A stretch of 64,000 nt of DNA from Arthrobacter sp. B0490. Its GTDB lineage: Bacteria > Actinomycetota > Actinomycetes > Actinomycetales > Micrococcaceae. Positions 45,946 to 56,128 of the stretch are shown here, piece after piece. Under the pieces are notes generated by a model that saw nothing but the letters and a program-made list of their open reading frames with translations, was not told the DNA's origin and did not search any database. Every line of letters starts with the position of its first letter. Position 1 is the stretch's first letter. Where the stretch lies: assembly GCF_002929355.1 (NCBI RefSeq), contig NZ_PJIR01000001.1, positions 124,001 through 188,000 of the forward strand, given 5' to 3'. The translations under genes were made by a program, and so were the position numbers.

Positions 45946-45980
45946 GAAGCCCCGCCGGGCGCCCGACCCGGCGGGGCTTC
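45946..45980 (+). terminator. Terminator after tRNA-Leu
   Basis: A perfect 14-bp stem (GAAGCCCCGCCGGG at 45946-45959 with CCCGGCGGGGCTTC at 45967-45980) and a 7-nt loop, then TTCG. It lies 34 nt after the tRNA. The rest of the gap to 46208 shows no gene. Confidence 0.85.
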
Positions 45981-46208
45981 TTCGTGCCGGGGCGCGTCAG
46001 CGCAGCCGCCCGTCGCCGCAGCTGGGACAGGGCGCCCGGAGGTTCCCGGAACGGGCCCGGCGACGGCGTGGGAGACGTCCTTCCAAGTTCGCACCCATCC
46101 ACTCCCGGCGGGCGTCCGAAGTACCTCCGAGACATCGACACGATGTGTTTCACCGACAATCTCAGACCACCGGCGCTCCTCCAGGGCGCCCTGTACGGAG
46201 GACATCCC

Positions 46209-46922
46209 ATGGAAACCACCAAGCGCAGGAACTTCTCCATCCTCGGCATCGCAGCCGTCTCGATGCTCGGCCTTGCCGCCTGTGGCGGTACCGACGCGTC
46301 CGAAACCACCTCTGGCAGTATGGCCAGCGAGAGCAGCACGGCCGGCCCGGCCAGCGAGTCGGCCTCGCCCGAGGCGAGCATGAGCCCCTCGGCCTCCGCC
46401 GACGCCGCCGCCATGGACCCCGCAGCGAACCTCGTGGGCCCCGGCTGCGCCGGATACGCCGAGACCGTTCCCGACGGCGCCGGTTCGGTGGCCGGCATGG
46501 CCCTCGATCCCGTGGCCACCGCCGCCTCGAACAACCCCATCCTCACCCAGCTGACGGCCGCCGTCTCCGGCGGGATCAACCCGGACGTCGATCTCGTCGA
46601 CACCCTCAACGGCGGCGAGTTCACCGTCTTCGCACCGGTCGACGACGCCTTCAAGGCACTGCCCGCCGAGACCGTCGAGGGCCTGAAGACCGACACCGAG
46701 GGCCTCACCAGCATCCTCACCTACCACGTCGTGCCGGGCAAGATCCAGCCCGCCGAGCTCGAGGGCACCACCCAGACCACGGTCCAGGGCGCGACGCTCG
46801 AGGTCACCGGTTCGGGCCAGGAGCTCAAGGTCAACGACGCCAATGTCGTCTGCGGCGGCGTCCAGACCGCCAACGCCGTCGTGTACCTGGTCGACGGAGT
46901 CCTCACGCCTCCCGCAGGCTAG
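46209..46922 (+). CDS. Fasciclin-domain surface lipoprotein
   Basis: A 237-residue exported lipoprotein. The signal sequence ends in lipobox LAAC ([19 protein letters not shown]), so it is anchored in the outer face of the membrane. A Ser/Ala-rich spacer of about 50 residues follows. One fasciclin (FAS1) domain covers about 90-237: [52 protein letters not shown] and [28 protein letters not shown]. These domains mediate adhesion; a role in cell-surface contact is likely but not shown. It resembles the MPT70/MPB83 group. Confidence 0.92.
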   Translation: METTKRRNFSILGIAAVSMLGLAACGGTDASETTSGSMASESSTAGPASESASPEASMSPSASADAAAMDPAANLVGPGCAGYAETVPDGAGSVAGMALDPVATAASNNPILTQLTAAVSGGINPDVDLVDTLNGGEFTVFAPVDDAFKALPAETVEGLKTDTEGLTSILTYHVVPGKIQPAELEGTTQTTVQGATLEVTGSGQELKVNDANVVCGGVQTANAVVYLVDGVLTPPAG

Positions 46923-46972
46923 GGACCGCTGCGTCCCCGGTCCACACCTCTGACGTGGTCCGGGGCACTGGA

Positions 46973-47000
46973 AGGACCCCCTCCTCGAGGGGGTCCTTTC
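46973..47000 (+). terminator. Terminator of the fasciclin lipoprotein gene
   Basis: An 11-bp perfect stem (AGGACCCCCTC at 46973-46983 with GAGGGGGTCCT at 46987-46997), a 3-nt loop and a short T-run, 51 nt after the stop codon. Confidence 0.85.
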
Positions 47001-47117
47001 GTTCGTCCGCCCCTGCCGCGTTGCTGGGCGGCGCGGACAGGACCATCACCTAGACTGAGGGCTCACGAACCCGGACCGCGTCGGACCGGGATCCACTGCC
47101 CTTCGGAGATCCTGACT

Positions 47118-48848
47118 GTGAAGACCCCTGCCGCGCGCCGCCTCCTCTCCGGACGCGTCGAGCGCGGCGCGCTCCCGCTGGCGGCGATCCTCGTCGCGGC
47201 GGTGTCCCTGGTCTCCTGCACGGCGGGCGAGGTCACCCCGCCGCAGCCCTCCGCTACCGTGGCGACGACCACCGCCGACGCGTCGACCTTCACGTTCGGC
47301 ACCGCGGCGGACCCGCGGACCCTCGACCCGGCACTGGCCAACGACACCGAGTCCTACCGCGTGACCCAGCAGATGATGGAGGGGCTGGTCGGCGTCGACC
47401 CCCTGACCTCCGAGCCGACGCCGCTGCTGGCCGAGTCGTGGGAGGAACAGGACGACGGCCGCGCCTACGAGTTCACGCTCCGGGACGACGTCGTCTTCCA
47501 CGACGGCCGGCCCCTCGATGCGGAAGCGGTGTGCGCCAACTTCGACCGCTGGTACAACCTGCCCGCGGACACCCGCGCCGGCTCCTCCCGGCTGCCCTTC
47601 GAGAACGTGTTCAAGGCGTTCTCCGACCGACCCGACACCACCCTGTACGAGGGCTGCACCGCGTCGAGCGAGTACACCGTGGACCTGCAGCTCCGCGGCA
47701 GGATCACGGGACTCATCCCGGCACTCGCCGCCCCGGCCTTCGCCATCTCCTCGCCGGCGGCGCTCAGGTCCGGAGCGGCGGACGACCTCGGGCAGTCCCG
47801 CGACGGTGCGCCCATCTCCCGCTACGGCCTGGCGCCGGTGGGCACGGGACCCTTCCGCCTCGTCTCCTGGACGCCGGGTGCCGTGGACCTCAGCGCGTTC
47901 ACCGGGTACTGGGGCGAGCGCGGCGAGGTCGAGGAGGTGGTCTTCACCACCATCCCGAACCCCGACTCCCGTGCTCGGGCCCTCACCTCCGGGCGCATCG
48001 ACGGCTACGACTTCGTGAGCGTCGACAGCGCCGTCGACCTCGCCCGCAACGGGCTGCAGTTCCTGCAGCGCGACCCGTACTCCGTCCTGTACCTCGGCAT
48101 GAACCAGTCCTTCCCCGGGGTCGACGACACCCTCTTCCGCCGGGCCGTCGCGCACGCCGTGGACAAGGACGCCCTGATCGAGGGCCGCTTCCTCAACGGC
48201 ACCAAGCCGGCACGCCAGTTCATCCCGGAGAAGCTCGGGGTGGGCAACGACACGGTGAACGACTACGGGTACGACCTCGACCTCGCCCGGGAGCTGCTGG
48301 AGGACTCCGGGTACGACGGGCGCGAGCTCCCCTTCTACTACCCGCGCAACGTCTCCCGCGCCTACCTCCCCTCGCCCGAGAAGGCCTATGCCGAGCTCAG
48401 CCGGCAGCTGACCGAGGCCGGGTTCAACATCGAGCCCGTACCCGTCGACTGGAGCGACGGCTACGTGGCGGCGGTGCAGGAGCCCGGCGAGCGGGCGTTC
48501 CACCTCCTCGGCTGGAGCGGGAGCTACGAGGATCCGGACAACTTCGTCGGCGCGCTCTTCGGGAGCCGCACCGACGAGTTCGGCTACGACGACCCGCAGC
48601 TCTTCAGCAAGATCAACCGGGCCCGCGGGCTGCCGGACGGCGAGGACAGGACGGAGGCCTACGCGAGCATCAGCTCGCAGATCGCGGACCGGATCCCGGC
48701 CGTACCCCTGGCCTTCCCCATCTCCGCCCTGGCGATGAGCGCCCGCGTGACGTCCTACCCCGTCAGCCCGGTGATGCGTGAGGTGTTCAACCGGATCGAC
48801 CTGGCGGACGTCGAGCCCCTCCCCGAACCGTCGGCGACGCCGGAGTGA
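47118..48848 (+). CDS. ABC transporter family 5 solute-binding lipoprotein (peptide/nickel type)
   Basis: A 576-residue extracellular binding protein. A long signal sequence ends in lipobox LVSC, and the mature part follows the OppA/DppA pattern: FTFGTAADPRTLDPALANDTESYRVTQQMMEGLVG, ESWEEQDDGRAYEFTLRDDVVFHDGRPLDAEAVCANFDRW, and a C-terminal lobe with DNFVGALFGSRTDEFGYDDPQL. It should bind oligopeptides or a related solute and pass them to a permease. No permease or ATPase gene is adjacent, so it is an orphan that must work with a transporter encoded elsewhere. The start is GTG with a GGAG upstream. Confidence 0.93.
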   Translation: MKTPAARRLLSGRVERGALPLAAILVAAVSLVSCTAGEVTPPQPSATVATTTADASTFTFGTAADPRTLDPALANDTESYRVTQQMMEGLVGVDPLTSEPTPLLAESWEEQDDGRAYEFTLRDDVVFHDGRPLDAEAVCANFDRWYNLPADTRAGSSRLPFENVFKAFSDRPDTTLYEGCTASSEYTVDLQLRGRITGLIPALAAPAFAISSPAALRSGAADDLGQSRDGAPISRYGLAPVGTGPFRLVSWTPGAVDLSAFTGYWGERGEVEEVVFTTIPNPDSRARALTSGRIDGYDFVSVDSAVDLARNGLQFLQRDPYSVLYLGMNQSFPGVDDTLFRRAVAHAVDKDALIEGRFLNGTKPARQFIPEKLGVGNDTVNDYGYDLDLARELLEDSGYDGRELPFYYPRNVSRAYLPSPEKAYAELSRQLTEAGFNIEPVPVDWSDGYVAAVQEPGERAFHLLGWSGSYEDPDNFVGALFGSRTDEFGYDDPQLFSKINRARGLPDGEDRTEAYASISSQIADRIPAVPLAFPISALAMSARVTSYPVSPVMREVFNRIDLADVEPLPEPSATPE

Positions 48849-48972
48849 GGCACCGGACCCGGGGCCCGGACCGGGGGACGGGGCGTGCCGGTCCGCGCGC
48901 TCCGCTGATTTAGGGAGTGTCACTGCCAGCGGCTAGGCTTTCCCTGCTACGACCTCGCGACTGGAGACAACG

Positions 48973-50466
48973 TTGACCACTAACAATCTGGGCACCCCCG
49001 CCAGGACCACCGATGTCGTGCTGATCGGCGGTGGGATCATGAGCGCCACGCTCGGCGCGTTCCTCCGGCAGCTCCAGCCCGAGTGGGAGATCTCCCTCTT
49101 CGAGAGGCTCGACGTCGCGGGCCTCGAGAGCTCCGATCCCTGGAACAACGCCGGTACCGGCCATTCGGCCCTCTGCGAGCTGAACTATTCGCCCGCCGGC
49201 AAGGACGGCTTGGTGGACCCGGCCAAGGCCGTCGCAATCAACGAGCAGTTCCAGGTGTCACGCCAGTTCTGGACGCACATGGTGTCCGAGAAGCACATCG
49301 GCGATCCCCGTAGCTTCATCAACCCCGTCCCGCACATGAGTTTCGTGTGGGGACAGGCGAATGCGCAGTACCTGCGCAGGCGCTACGAGGCCCTCAGCGC
49401 GCAGCCGCTGTTCGAGACCATGGAACACAGCGAGGACCACGGCACGATCGCCGGCTGGACCCCGCTCGTCATGAAGGGCCGCAACCCCTCGCAGCCCGTC
49501 GCGGCATCCCGGGTCGAGGGTGGCACCGACGTCGACTTCGGTGCCCTCACCCGCCAGCTCACCGGCTACCTCGAGGGCACGGGGGTGGACCTCCACTACG
49601 GGTTCGACGTGCTCGACGTCGCCCGGGCCACCGACGGCCGCTGGGACGTCAAGGTGAAGAACAGGGCCACCGGCGAGACCAGCACCGTCACCACGCGGTT
49701 CGTGTTCATCGGCGCCGGCGGCGGTGCGCTCCACCTGCTGCAGCGCAGCGGCATCCCCGAAGGCAAGGGGTTCGCCGGTTTCCCCGTGTCCGGGCAGTTC
49801 CTCCGGTGCACCGACCCGGACGTCGTCGGCCGGCACAACGCCAAGGTCTACGGCCAGGCCTCGGTGGGCGCCCCGCCCATGTCCGTGCCGCACCTCGACA
49901 CGCGCTTCGTCAAGGGCGAGCGTTCCCTGCTCTTCGGCCCCTACGCAGGTTTCTCCACGAAGTTCCTGAAGCGCGGCTCCTACCTGGACCTGCCCTCGTC
50001 CATCAGGCCCTCGAACCTCGTGCCGATGCTCGCCGTCGGCAAGGACAACATGTCGCTGACCAAGTACCTCATCACCGAGGTGCTGAAGAACCGGGACGCC
50101 AAGAACGAGTCGCTCACCGAGTTCCTCCCGACGGCCGACGGCGGCAGCTGGGAACTGATCTCGGCCGGACAGCGTGTGCAGGTCATCAAGAAGGCACCCA
50201 AGAAGGGCGGCGTGCTGCAGTTCGGCACCGAGGTCATCACCTCGGCGGACGGCTCCGTCGGAGCCCTGCTCGGAGCCTCCCCCGGCGCCTCCACCGCCGC
50301 CCCGATCATGGTCGAACTGCTCAAGCGGTGCTTCCCGAACAGGATGGCCGACTGGGAGCCGAAGCTGAAGGAGATGCTGCCCGGGTACGGGATCCGGCTC
50401 AACGAGAACCCGTCCCTCGCCACCGAGGTGCAGTCCCTCACCGACCGGGTGCTCGCGCTCAAGTAA
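48973..50466 (+). CDS. mqo: Malate:quinone oxidoreductase
   Basis: A 497-residue FAD-dependent, membrane-associated enzyme that oxidises malate to oxaloacetate and passes electrons to the quinone pool, a common TCA step in actinobacteria. The FAD-binding motif is [20 protein letters not shown], and [21 protein letters not shown] block is present as [24 protein letters not shown] and [19 protein letters not shown] are family blocks. The TTG start at 48973 has GGAG upstream. Length matches the family. A possible -10 box TAGGCT lies near 48935. Confidence 0.96.
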   Translation: MTTNNLGTPARTTDVVLIGGGIMSATLGAFLRQLQPEWEISLFERLDVAGLESSDPWNNAGTGHSALCELNYSPAGKDGLVDPAKAVAINEQFQVSRQFWTHMVSEKHIGDPRSFINPVPHMSFVWGQANAQYLRRRYEALSAQPLFETMEHSEDHGTIAGWTPLVMKGRNPSQPVAASRVEGGTDVDFGALTRQLTGYLEGTGVDLHYGFDVLDVARATDGRWDVKVKNRATGETSTVTTRFVFIGAGGGALHLLQRSGIPEGKGFAGFPVSGQFLRCTDPDVVGRHNAKVYGQASVGAPPMSVPHLDTRFVKGERSLLFGPYAGFSTKFLKRGSYLDLPSSIRPSNLVPMLAVGKDNMSLTKYLITEVLKNRDAKNESLTEFLPTADGGSWELISAGQRVQVIKKAPKKGGVLQFGTEVITSADGSVGALLGASPGASTAAPIMVELLKRCFPNRMADWEPKLKEMLPGYGIRLNENPSLATEVQSLTDRVLALK

Positions 50467-50517
50467 CGACGGCGGTGCCGGACAACCGGGCGCCCGCCAG
50501 CATCGAAGGCAGGTTCC

Positions 50518-53500
50518 TTGTTCCGTCTGGCCCATCTCTCCCTCGGCAACCGTGCGCTCATCGCGCTCATCACCATCCTCGCTTCGGTCTTCGGCGTCAT
50601 CACCCTCGGGTCCCTCAAGCAGGAACTCATCCCGTCCCTCGAGTTCCCGCAGATCACGGTGCTGTCGAGCATGCCGGGAGCGTCCTCGGAATACCTGGAC
50701 CAGCAGGTGAGCGAGCCCCTCGAGGCGGCCCTGAGCGGCGTCGAGGGGCTCGAGTCGTCGTCCTCGACCTCACGCTCGGGCGTCTCCACCGTCAGTCTCG
50801 TCTTCGTCTACGGCACCGACCTCGACCGGGCCCGGGCGCAGGTGGACCGGGCGATCTCGACGGTGCGCCCGACCCTCCCGGACGACGTCGACCCGCAGGC
50901 ACTCGCGGGCAGTATCAGCGACCTGCCGATCGTGTTCATGGCCGTCTCCTCGGATCAGTCCCTCAGCGAGCTCAACGGCGACCTGACCCGGCTGACCGTC
51001 CCCCGCCTGCAGAAGATCGACGGCGTGCGGACCGCGGACGTCTCCGGCGGGACCACCCAGCACGTCGCGATCCTCCCGCGGGACGGCGCGCTGGAAGACG
51101 CCGGGCTGACCGTCGCGGACCTCACCAGCACGCTCGAGGACAACGGCGCGCTGTTCCCCGTCGGGACCCTCGAGGAGGACCCGCGGTCCCTGACCATCCA
51201 GGCGGGCAGCCAGATCGGGTCGATCGACGACATCGCGGCACTACCGGTGCTCCCGTCGTCGTCGTCCTCCTCGGCGTCTGCCGCCCCCGTCACGATCGGC
51301 GGGGTCGCCGACGTCGGGCTGGCCGACGACGCACCCACCTCCGTCACACGCACCAACGGCGTGGAGACCCTCGCCCTCGCGGTGACCAAGGTGCCGGACG
51401 GCGACACCGTCGAGATCTCCCAGCAGATCGTCGAGCTCGTACCCGACCTCGAGGCCGAACTCGGGAACGCCGCCGACATCACGGTGGTGTTCGACCAGGC
51501 GCCCTTCATCGAGAGCAGCATCGACGACCTCACCACCGAGGGCATCCTGGGCCTCGGCTTCGCGGTCCTCATCATCCTCGTCTTCCTGCTCTCGGTCCGT
51601 TCGACCCTCGTGACCGCCATCTCCATCCCGCTGTCCCTGCTCATCACGTTCATCGGGCTCTACGCGGCGGGCTATTCGCTGAACCTCCTGACCCTCGGCG
51701 CGCTGACGATCGCCATCGGGCGCGTGGTGGACGACTCGATCGTCGTGATCGAGAACATCAAACGGCACCTCGGGTACGGGGAGGAGAAGCGCAAGGCCAT
51801 CCTGACGGCGGTCCGCGAGGTCGCGGGCGCCATCACCGCGTCGACCCTGACCACGGTCGCGGTCTTCGCGCCGATCGGGTTCGTCGGCGGGCTCGCCGGC
51901 GAGCTCTTCCGCCCGTTCGCCGTCACGACGGGCATCGCCCTGCTGGCGTCCCTCGCGGTGTCACTGACCATCATCCCGGTGCTGGCCTACTGGTTCCTCC
52001 CCCGCACCCCGGCCGCCCGTCGCGCGGCACGCCATGCGACGGCGACGCCGGAGGACGGCGCCGGCGAAGCGCCGGCCCCCGACCGGCCGTCACTCCTGCA
52101 GCGCGGCTACCTGCCGATCCTGACCGGGACCCAGCGGCATCCCGTGCTCACGCTCGTCAGCGGGCTGATCGTGCTGGGGGCGACGGCGGCGATGGTCCCG
52201 TTCCTCCCGACGAACCTCCTCGGCGGGTCGGGCCAGAACAGCTTCTCCCTCACGCAGACCCTCACGCCCGGTTCCAGCCTCGCGACGACCGCCGAGGCAG
52301 CGGGCCGCACCGAGGACATCCTGGCCGACAACCCGGAGGTCAGGGACGTCCAGCTCACCGTCGGCAACGCGGAGGGCGGGTTCGCCGCCCGGTTCTCGGG
52401 CGGAGCCTCCGTGGCGACCTTCACCGTCACCACCGACGAGGAGGCCGACCAGGAGGCCCTCCAGGAGTCGGTCCGCCGTGACCTCGACGGCCTGCAGGAC
52501 GCCGGCACCTTCTCGCTGTCCAGCCAGCAGGGCGGCTTCGGCACCTCCAGCACCATCGACGTCGACATCACCGCCCCCGTGGCGGAGGACCTCGAGGTCG
52601 CGAACACCGCCGTCCTCGACGGCATGCAGGGCCTCGAGGGCGCAGGCGAGGTCACGAGCAACCTGTCGGCGGCGCAGCCGCAGGTCCAGATCGACGTGGA
52701 CCGGGCGGCCGCCGTGGAGGCGGGCCTCAGCGAAGGCCAGATCGCGGGCCTGCTCGGCGGGAGCATCAGCCCCGTCCCGGCGGGGTCCGTGCGCTTCGAC
52801 GCCGACGACTTCCCGGTCCTCATCGGCGAGGGCACACCCGTCACGAGCCTCGATCAGCTCCGCACCCTCAGGATCCCCACGGCGCGGGGTCCCATCCCCC
52901 TGACGGACGTCGCCTCCGTCGAGGAGGTGCAGGTGCCGCTCTCGGTCACCAGCACCAACGGCGAGCGGACGGCGCGGATCTCCATCACTCCCTCGGGCGA
53001 CGACCTCGGCAGTCTGACGACGGCGGTGAACGAGCGGCTCGCCGGCATCGACCTGCCCGCGGGCGCGACGGCAGCGGTCGGAGGAGCCTCGAGCCAGCAG
53101 GCCGAGTCCTTCGACCAGTTGTTCCTGGCGCTCTGGGCGGCCGTCGCCATCGTCTACGTCATCATGGTCGCGACGTTCAAGAGTCTCGTGCAGCCGCTGA
53201 TCCTGCTCGTGTCGATCCCCTTCGCCGCCACGGGCGCCATCGCACTGCTGCTGATCACGCGGATCCCGCTCGGACTGCCCTCCCTCATCGGCATGCTGAT
53301 GCTCGTGGGCATCGTGGTGACCAATGCGATCGTGCTGATCGACCTCATCAACCAGTACCGCCTGCCGCGCAACGGCACGGCCGGCCTGCCCGTCGCGGAG
53401 GCCATCCGCGAGGGCGCCCGCCAGCGCCTCCGGCCGATCCTCATGACGGCCCTCGCCACGATCTTCGCGCTCACGCCGATGGCACTCGGCCTCACGGGCG

Positions 53501-53658
53501 AGGGCGGTTTCATCTCGCAGCCGCTGGCCGTCGTCGTGATCGGCGGTCTCGTCTCCTCGACGGCCCTGACGCTCGTCCTCGTGCCGGTCCTCTACCGTCT
53601 CGTGGAAGGGCGCCGCGAGGAGCGGGCCCGGCGACGCACGGTCGACGCGACCGACTGA
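50518..53658 (+). CDS. RND-family efflux transporter (AcrB/SwrC-like)
   Basis: A 1046-residue membrane exporter. It has the RND layout of two halves, each with one membrane segment, a large extracytoplasmic loop and five more segments. The N-terminal half has IPSLEFPQITVLSSMPGASSEYLDQQVSEPLEAAL and GRVVDDSIVVIENIKRHL, whose two aspartates belong to the proton path. The C-terminal half has MLMLVGIVVTNAIVLIDLINQYR and RPILMTALATIFALTPMAL. Length and sequence resemble SwrC-type exporters of Gram-positive bacteria. No membrane fusion protein or outer-membrane channel is nearby. The TTG start has AAGGCAGG upstream. A MarR gene follows 90 bp later and may control it. Confidence 0.94.
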   Translation: MFRLAHLSLGNRALIALITILASVFGVITLGSLKQELIPSLEFPQITVLSSMPGASSEYLDQQVSEPLEAALSGVEGLESSSSTSRSGVSTVSLVFVYGTDLDRARAQVDRAISTVRPTLPDDVDPQALAGSISDLPIVFMAVSSDQSLSELNGDLTRLTVPRLQKIDGVRTADVSGGTTQHVAILPRDGALEDAGLTVADLTSTLEDNGALFPVGTLEEDPRSLTIQAGSQIGSIDDIAALPVLPSSSSSSASAAPVTIGGVADVGLADDAPTSVTRTNGVETLALAVTKVPDGDTVEISQQIVELVPDLEAELGNAADITVVFDQAPFIESSIDDLTTEGILGLGFAVLIILVFLLSVRSTLVTAISIPLSLLITFIGLYAAGYSLNLLTLGALTIAIGRVVDDSIVVIENIKRHLGYGEEKRKAILTAVREVAGAITASTLTTVAVFAPIGFVGGLAGELFRPFAVTTGIALLASLAVSLTIIPVLAYWFLPRTPAARRAARHATATPEDGAGEAPAPDRPSLLQRGYLPILTGTQRHPVLTLVSGLIVLGATAAMVPFLPTNLLGGSGQNSFSLTQTLTPGSSLATTAEAAGRTEDILADNPEVRDVQLTVGNAEGGFAARFSGGASVATFTVTTDEEADQEALQESVRRDLDGLQDAGTFSLSSQQGGFGTSSTIDVDITAPVAEDLEVANTAVLDGMQGLEGAGEVTSNLSAAQPQVQIDVDRAAAVEAGLSEGQIAGLLGGSISPVPAGSVRFDADDFPVLIGEGTPVTSLDQLRTLRIPTARGPIPLTDVASVEEVQVPLSVTSTNGERTARISITPSGDDLGSLTTAVNERLAGIDLPAGATAAVGGASSQQAESFDQLFLALWAAVAIVYVIMVATFKSLVQPLILLVSIPFAATGAIALLLITRIPLGLPSLIGMLMLVGIVVTNAIVLIDLINQYRLPRNGTAGLPVAEAIREGARQRLRPILMTALATIFALTPMALGLTGEGGFISQPLAVVVIGGLVSSTALTLVLVPVLYRLVEGRREERARRRTVDATD

Positions 53659-53748
53659 CACCGTCGGACCCGTGCCGCCCGTGCCGCGTATGCTGGATGC
53701 AAACGTATCTAAGGGCCGGTGGAACCGGCAGGAGGCCGGGAAGCAGTG

Positions 53749-54258
53749 ATGGGCGACCAGTCGAACACCGGCACGGGGCAGCCCGGGGCGGCCCGCGACG
53801 ACGGCGAGGGGATGCCCGGCTCCTCGGTGCGGCAGACGTCGGAGACCTGGGAGTCGCTGTTCCGCGCACAGGTGGGCCTGATGCGCCGCATCCGCCAGGA
53901 TCCCGTCTTCCGGGAACTGCCCATCGGCGAGTACGACGTCCTGTTCAACCTGAGCCGCTGCCCCGGCGGCTGGACGCGCCTGAACGAGCTCAACCACCAC
54001 CTCCTGATCAGCCAGCCCAGCCTCAGCCGCATGGTGGACCGCCTCGAGGCCAGGAACCTGGTGCGGAAGCGTCCGGCCGAGGCCGACCAGCGCGGGGTCG
54101 AGCTGGCGCTGACGGACGAGGGCAGGGCGCTGCAGCGGCGGATCGGGTCGGCCCACGTGCACCGCATCCAGGACGTGCTGGCGCCCGTCCTGGACGCGGC
54201 CGAGATGGAACAGCTCAGGGTCCTCACCGACAAGATCAACGCGCGGCTGGGACAGTAG
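53749..54258 (+). CDS. MarR-family transcriptional regulator
   Basis: A 169-residue winged-helix protein. It has YDVLFNLSRCPGGWTRLNELNHHLLISQPSLSRMVDRLEARNLVRKRPAEADQRGVELALTDEGRALQRRI, the full MarR DNA-binding core, after an acidic N-terminal tail of about 35 residues. I used the ATG at 53749 with GGGAAG upstream; an in-frame ATG at 53719 has no such site. TATGCT (53689-53694) is a likely -10 box, and the sequence GATGC-aaa-CGTATC close by could be an operator. It lies downstream of and co-directional with the RND exporter, a common regulator-pump pairing. The 3' end faces the transglutaminase gene 15 bp away. Confidence 0.91.
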   Translation: MGDQSNTGTGQPGAARDDGEGMPGSSVRQTSETWESLFRAQVGLMRRIRQDPVFRELPIGEYDVLFNLSRCPGGWTRLNELNHHLLISQPSLSRMVDRLEARNLVRKRPAEADQRGVELALTDEGRALQRRIGSAHVHRIQDVLAPVLDAAEMEQLRVLTDKINARLGQ

Positions 54259-54273
54259 CGGCGGGGTGCCGGG

Positions 54274-55077
54274 TCAGCGCAGGGACAGCCGGTCCTCCGG
54301 GCGCTCGACGGGCAGGTCGTCCACGGTGGCGGTCACCATCAGACGCGTGAGCTGCAGCGAACCACCCACCGTCGAGACGAACGCGGTGTCGGTGGCGTCC
54401 CTGCCTGTCGCGATGCGCAGCATCGACGCCCGCGGGGCGAGGCCCGTCGCGTCCAGCACGTGCCAGGCGCCCTCGACCCACGCCTCCACGACGGCATGGA
54501 AGTCCATCGGGCTCAGTCCCGGGGCGTACACCGACGCGAGGCGGGCGGGGATGTCCCGCGCTCGCAGGAGGGCGATCACGAGGTGGGCGTAGTCGCGGCA
54601 GACGCCCCTGCGGGCGAGGAGGGTGTCCACCGCGCCGTCGGTGAAACGGGAGGATCCCGGGACGTAGGACAGTTCTCCCGCGACCCAGGTGCGCAGACCC
54701 TGGGCGAGGTCCGCTCCCCGCAGGTCGGGGAACACGCTGTAGGCGGTCGGCAGGATCCGGTCGGACTCGGCGTAGCGGCTCGGGCGGACGTAGCGCACGA
54801 GGTCGACCTCGTCACGGGGCGCCGGAGCCGCCTGCCCCGTGACGGTCGCGCGGTACCGCACGTCGAGCGAGGAGGCCCGCGGCGTCGTGAGCAGGTGCAG
54901 GCGGCTGCCGTCCCTGTCCTGCCGCGTGCGGAACTCGGCCGGTTCTCCGTCGACGAGCACCGTCAGCTGCTCATCGACCGCCTCGTAGGCCTCGGGAGCG
55001 GCCACGGCCATCGACAGGACGACCTCGGTGCCGGCGATGGTCGTGGCGTCGAGGTCGGCGGAGACAGTGCGCTGCAT
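54274..55077 (-). CDS. Transglutaminase-like cysteine protease family protein
   Basis: A 267-residue protein with a transglutaminase-like core. The catalytic triad is visible: Cys in LLARRGVCRDYAHLVIALLRA, His in SPMDFHAVVEAWVEGAW and Asp in HVLDATGLAPR. An N-terminal beta-rich domain (about 1-120) precedes it, as in many bacterial members. There is no signal peptide, so it should be cytoplasmic. Such proteins often process or modify peptides, but the substrate here is unknown. Its start at 55077 lies 123 bp upstream (divergent) of the SDR gene. Confidence 0.91.
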   Translation of the reverse strand: MQRTVSADLDATTIAGTEVVLSMAVAAPEAYEAVDEQLTVLVDGEPAEFRTRQDRDGSRLHLLTTPRASSLDVRYRATVTGQAAPAPRDEVDLVRYVRPSRYAESDRILPTAYSVFPDLRGADLAQGLRTWVAGELSYVPGSSRFTDGAVDTLLARRGVCRDYAHLVIALLRARDIPARLASVYAPGLSPMDFHAVVEAWVEGAWHVLDATGLAPRASMLRIATGRDATDTAFVSTVGGSLQLTRLMVTATVDDLPVERPEDRLSLR

Positions 55078-55200
55078 GGTTCGTTGCTCCCGGTAGGCGG
55101 TCGGTTCGCTCCCAACTCTATGCTGGGGCTGGAGCGGCACCCTCGGCATCAGGCGGGCACCCCCGATCGGGCACGACACCCCATGCAGGAAAGGCACACC

Positions 55201-56118
55201 ATGAGCGACTTCACAGCGGATTCCATCGGCGACCTGACGGGCAGGCGCGTGGTCATCACCGGCGCCAACAGCGGGCTGGGACTGCAGACCGCGGTCGGCC
55301 TGGCGAGGAAGGGCGCGCACGTGGTGCTCGCCTGCCGCAACGAGCAGCGCGGACGCGAGGCCGAGGGGCGTGTCCGTTCCCTCACCGGACGCGAGGGCGT
55401 GGAGATGAGGGTCCTGGACCTCGCGAGCCTGTCCTCCGTCCGCGACTTCGCCGCCGGCCTCGAGGGGCCGGTGCACGTCCTCGTGAACAATGCCGGCGTT
55501 ATGGCCACGCCGAAGGCCGCCACGGCCGACGGGTTCGAGCTGCAGTTCGGCACGAACCACCTCGGGCATTTCGCGCTGACCGGCCTGCTGCTCCCGAACC
55601 TGCGCGAGGCGGGGGCGGCCCGCGTCGTCACGCTGTCGAGCCTCGCGCACAAGCGGGGACGCATCGACTTCGGGGACCTGCAGTCCCAGCGCCGGTACCG
55701 GCGCTGGGGCGCCTACGGTCAGAGCAAGATCGCCAACCTGTACTTCATGGTGGAGCTCGACCGGCGGGCACGCGCCGCAGGGTGGGACCTCACGTCGGTG
55801 GCGGCGCACCCGGGACTGGCCAACACCAACCTCACCGCGGGCATGCAGGCGCCCGTGCTCGACGCCTTCGGCGGCTTCCTCCGACTGATGGGCCAGTCCG
55901 ACGCGGCGGGCGCCCTGCCCACCCTGTACGCGGCGACGGCCCCGGACGTCCACGGCGGCGACTACTACGGCCCGTCCGGCCCGGGCGAGACCCGCGGCGC
56001 GCCCCGCCTCGTCGCCCCCGTCCCCCGGGTCCTCGACCGCGACACCGCGGTGAGGCTCTGGAACCGCAGCGTCGAACTGACCGGCGTCGACTTCGCGACC
56101 CTCCAGCCCGCCGCCTGA
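55201..56118 (+). CDS. Short-chain dehydrogenase (retinol dehydrogenase/WWOX-like)
   Basis: A 305-residue NAD(P)-dependent oxidoreductase. VVITGANSGLGLQTAVGLARKG is the cofactor site, NNAGVM and the catalytic serine in VVTLSSLAHKRG follow, and the Y-x3-K pair is in AYGQSKIANLYF. The QFGTNHLGHFALTGLLLPNL block and a long C-terminal part are typical of this subgroup. AGGAAAGG precedes the ATG at 55201. It converges on a lipoprotein gene 10 bp downstream. Substrate unknown. Confidence 0.93.
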   Translation: MSDFTADSIGDLTGRRVVITGANSGLGLQTAVGLARKGAHVVLACRNEQRGREAEGRVRSLTGREGVEMRVLDLASLSSVRDFAAGLEGPVHVLVNNAGVMATPKAATADGFELQFGTNHLGHFALTGLLLPNLREAGAARVVTLSSLAHKRGRIDFGDLQSQRRYRRWGAYGQSKIANLYFMVELDRRARAAGWDLTSVAAHPGLANTNLTAGMQAPVLDAFGGFLRLMGQSDAAGALPTLYAATAPDVHGGDYYGPSGPGETRGAPRLVAPVPRVLDRDTAVRLWNRSVELTGVDFATLQPAA

Positions 56119-56128
56119 CGGGTTCCCG

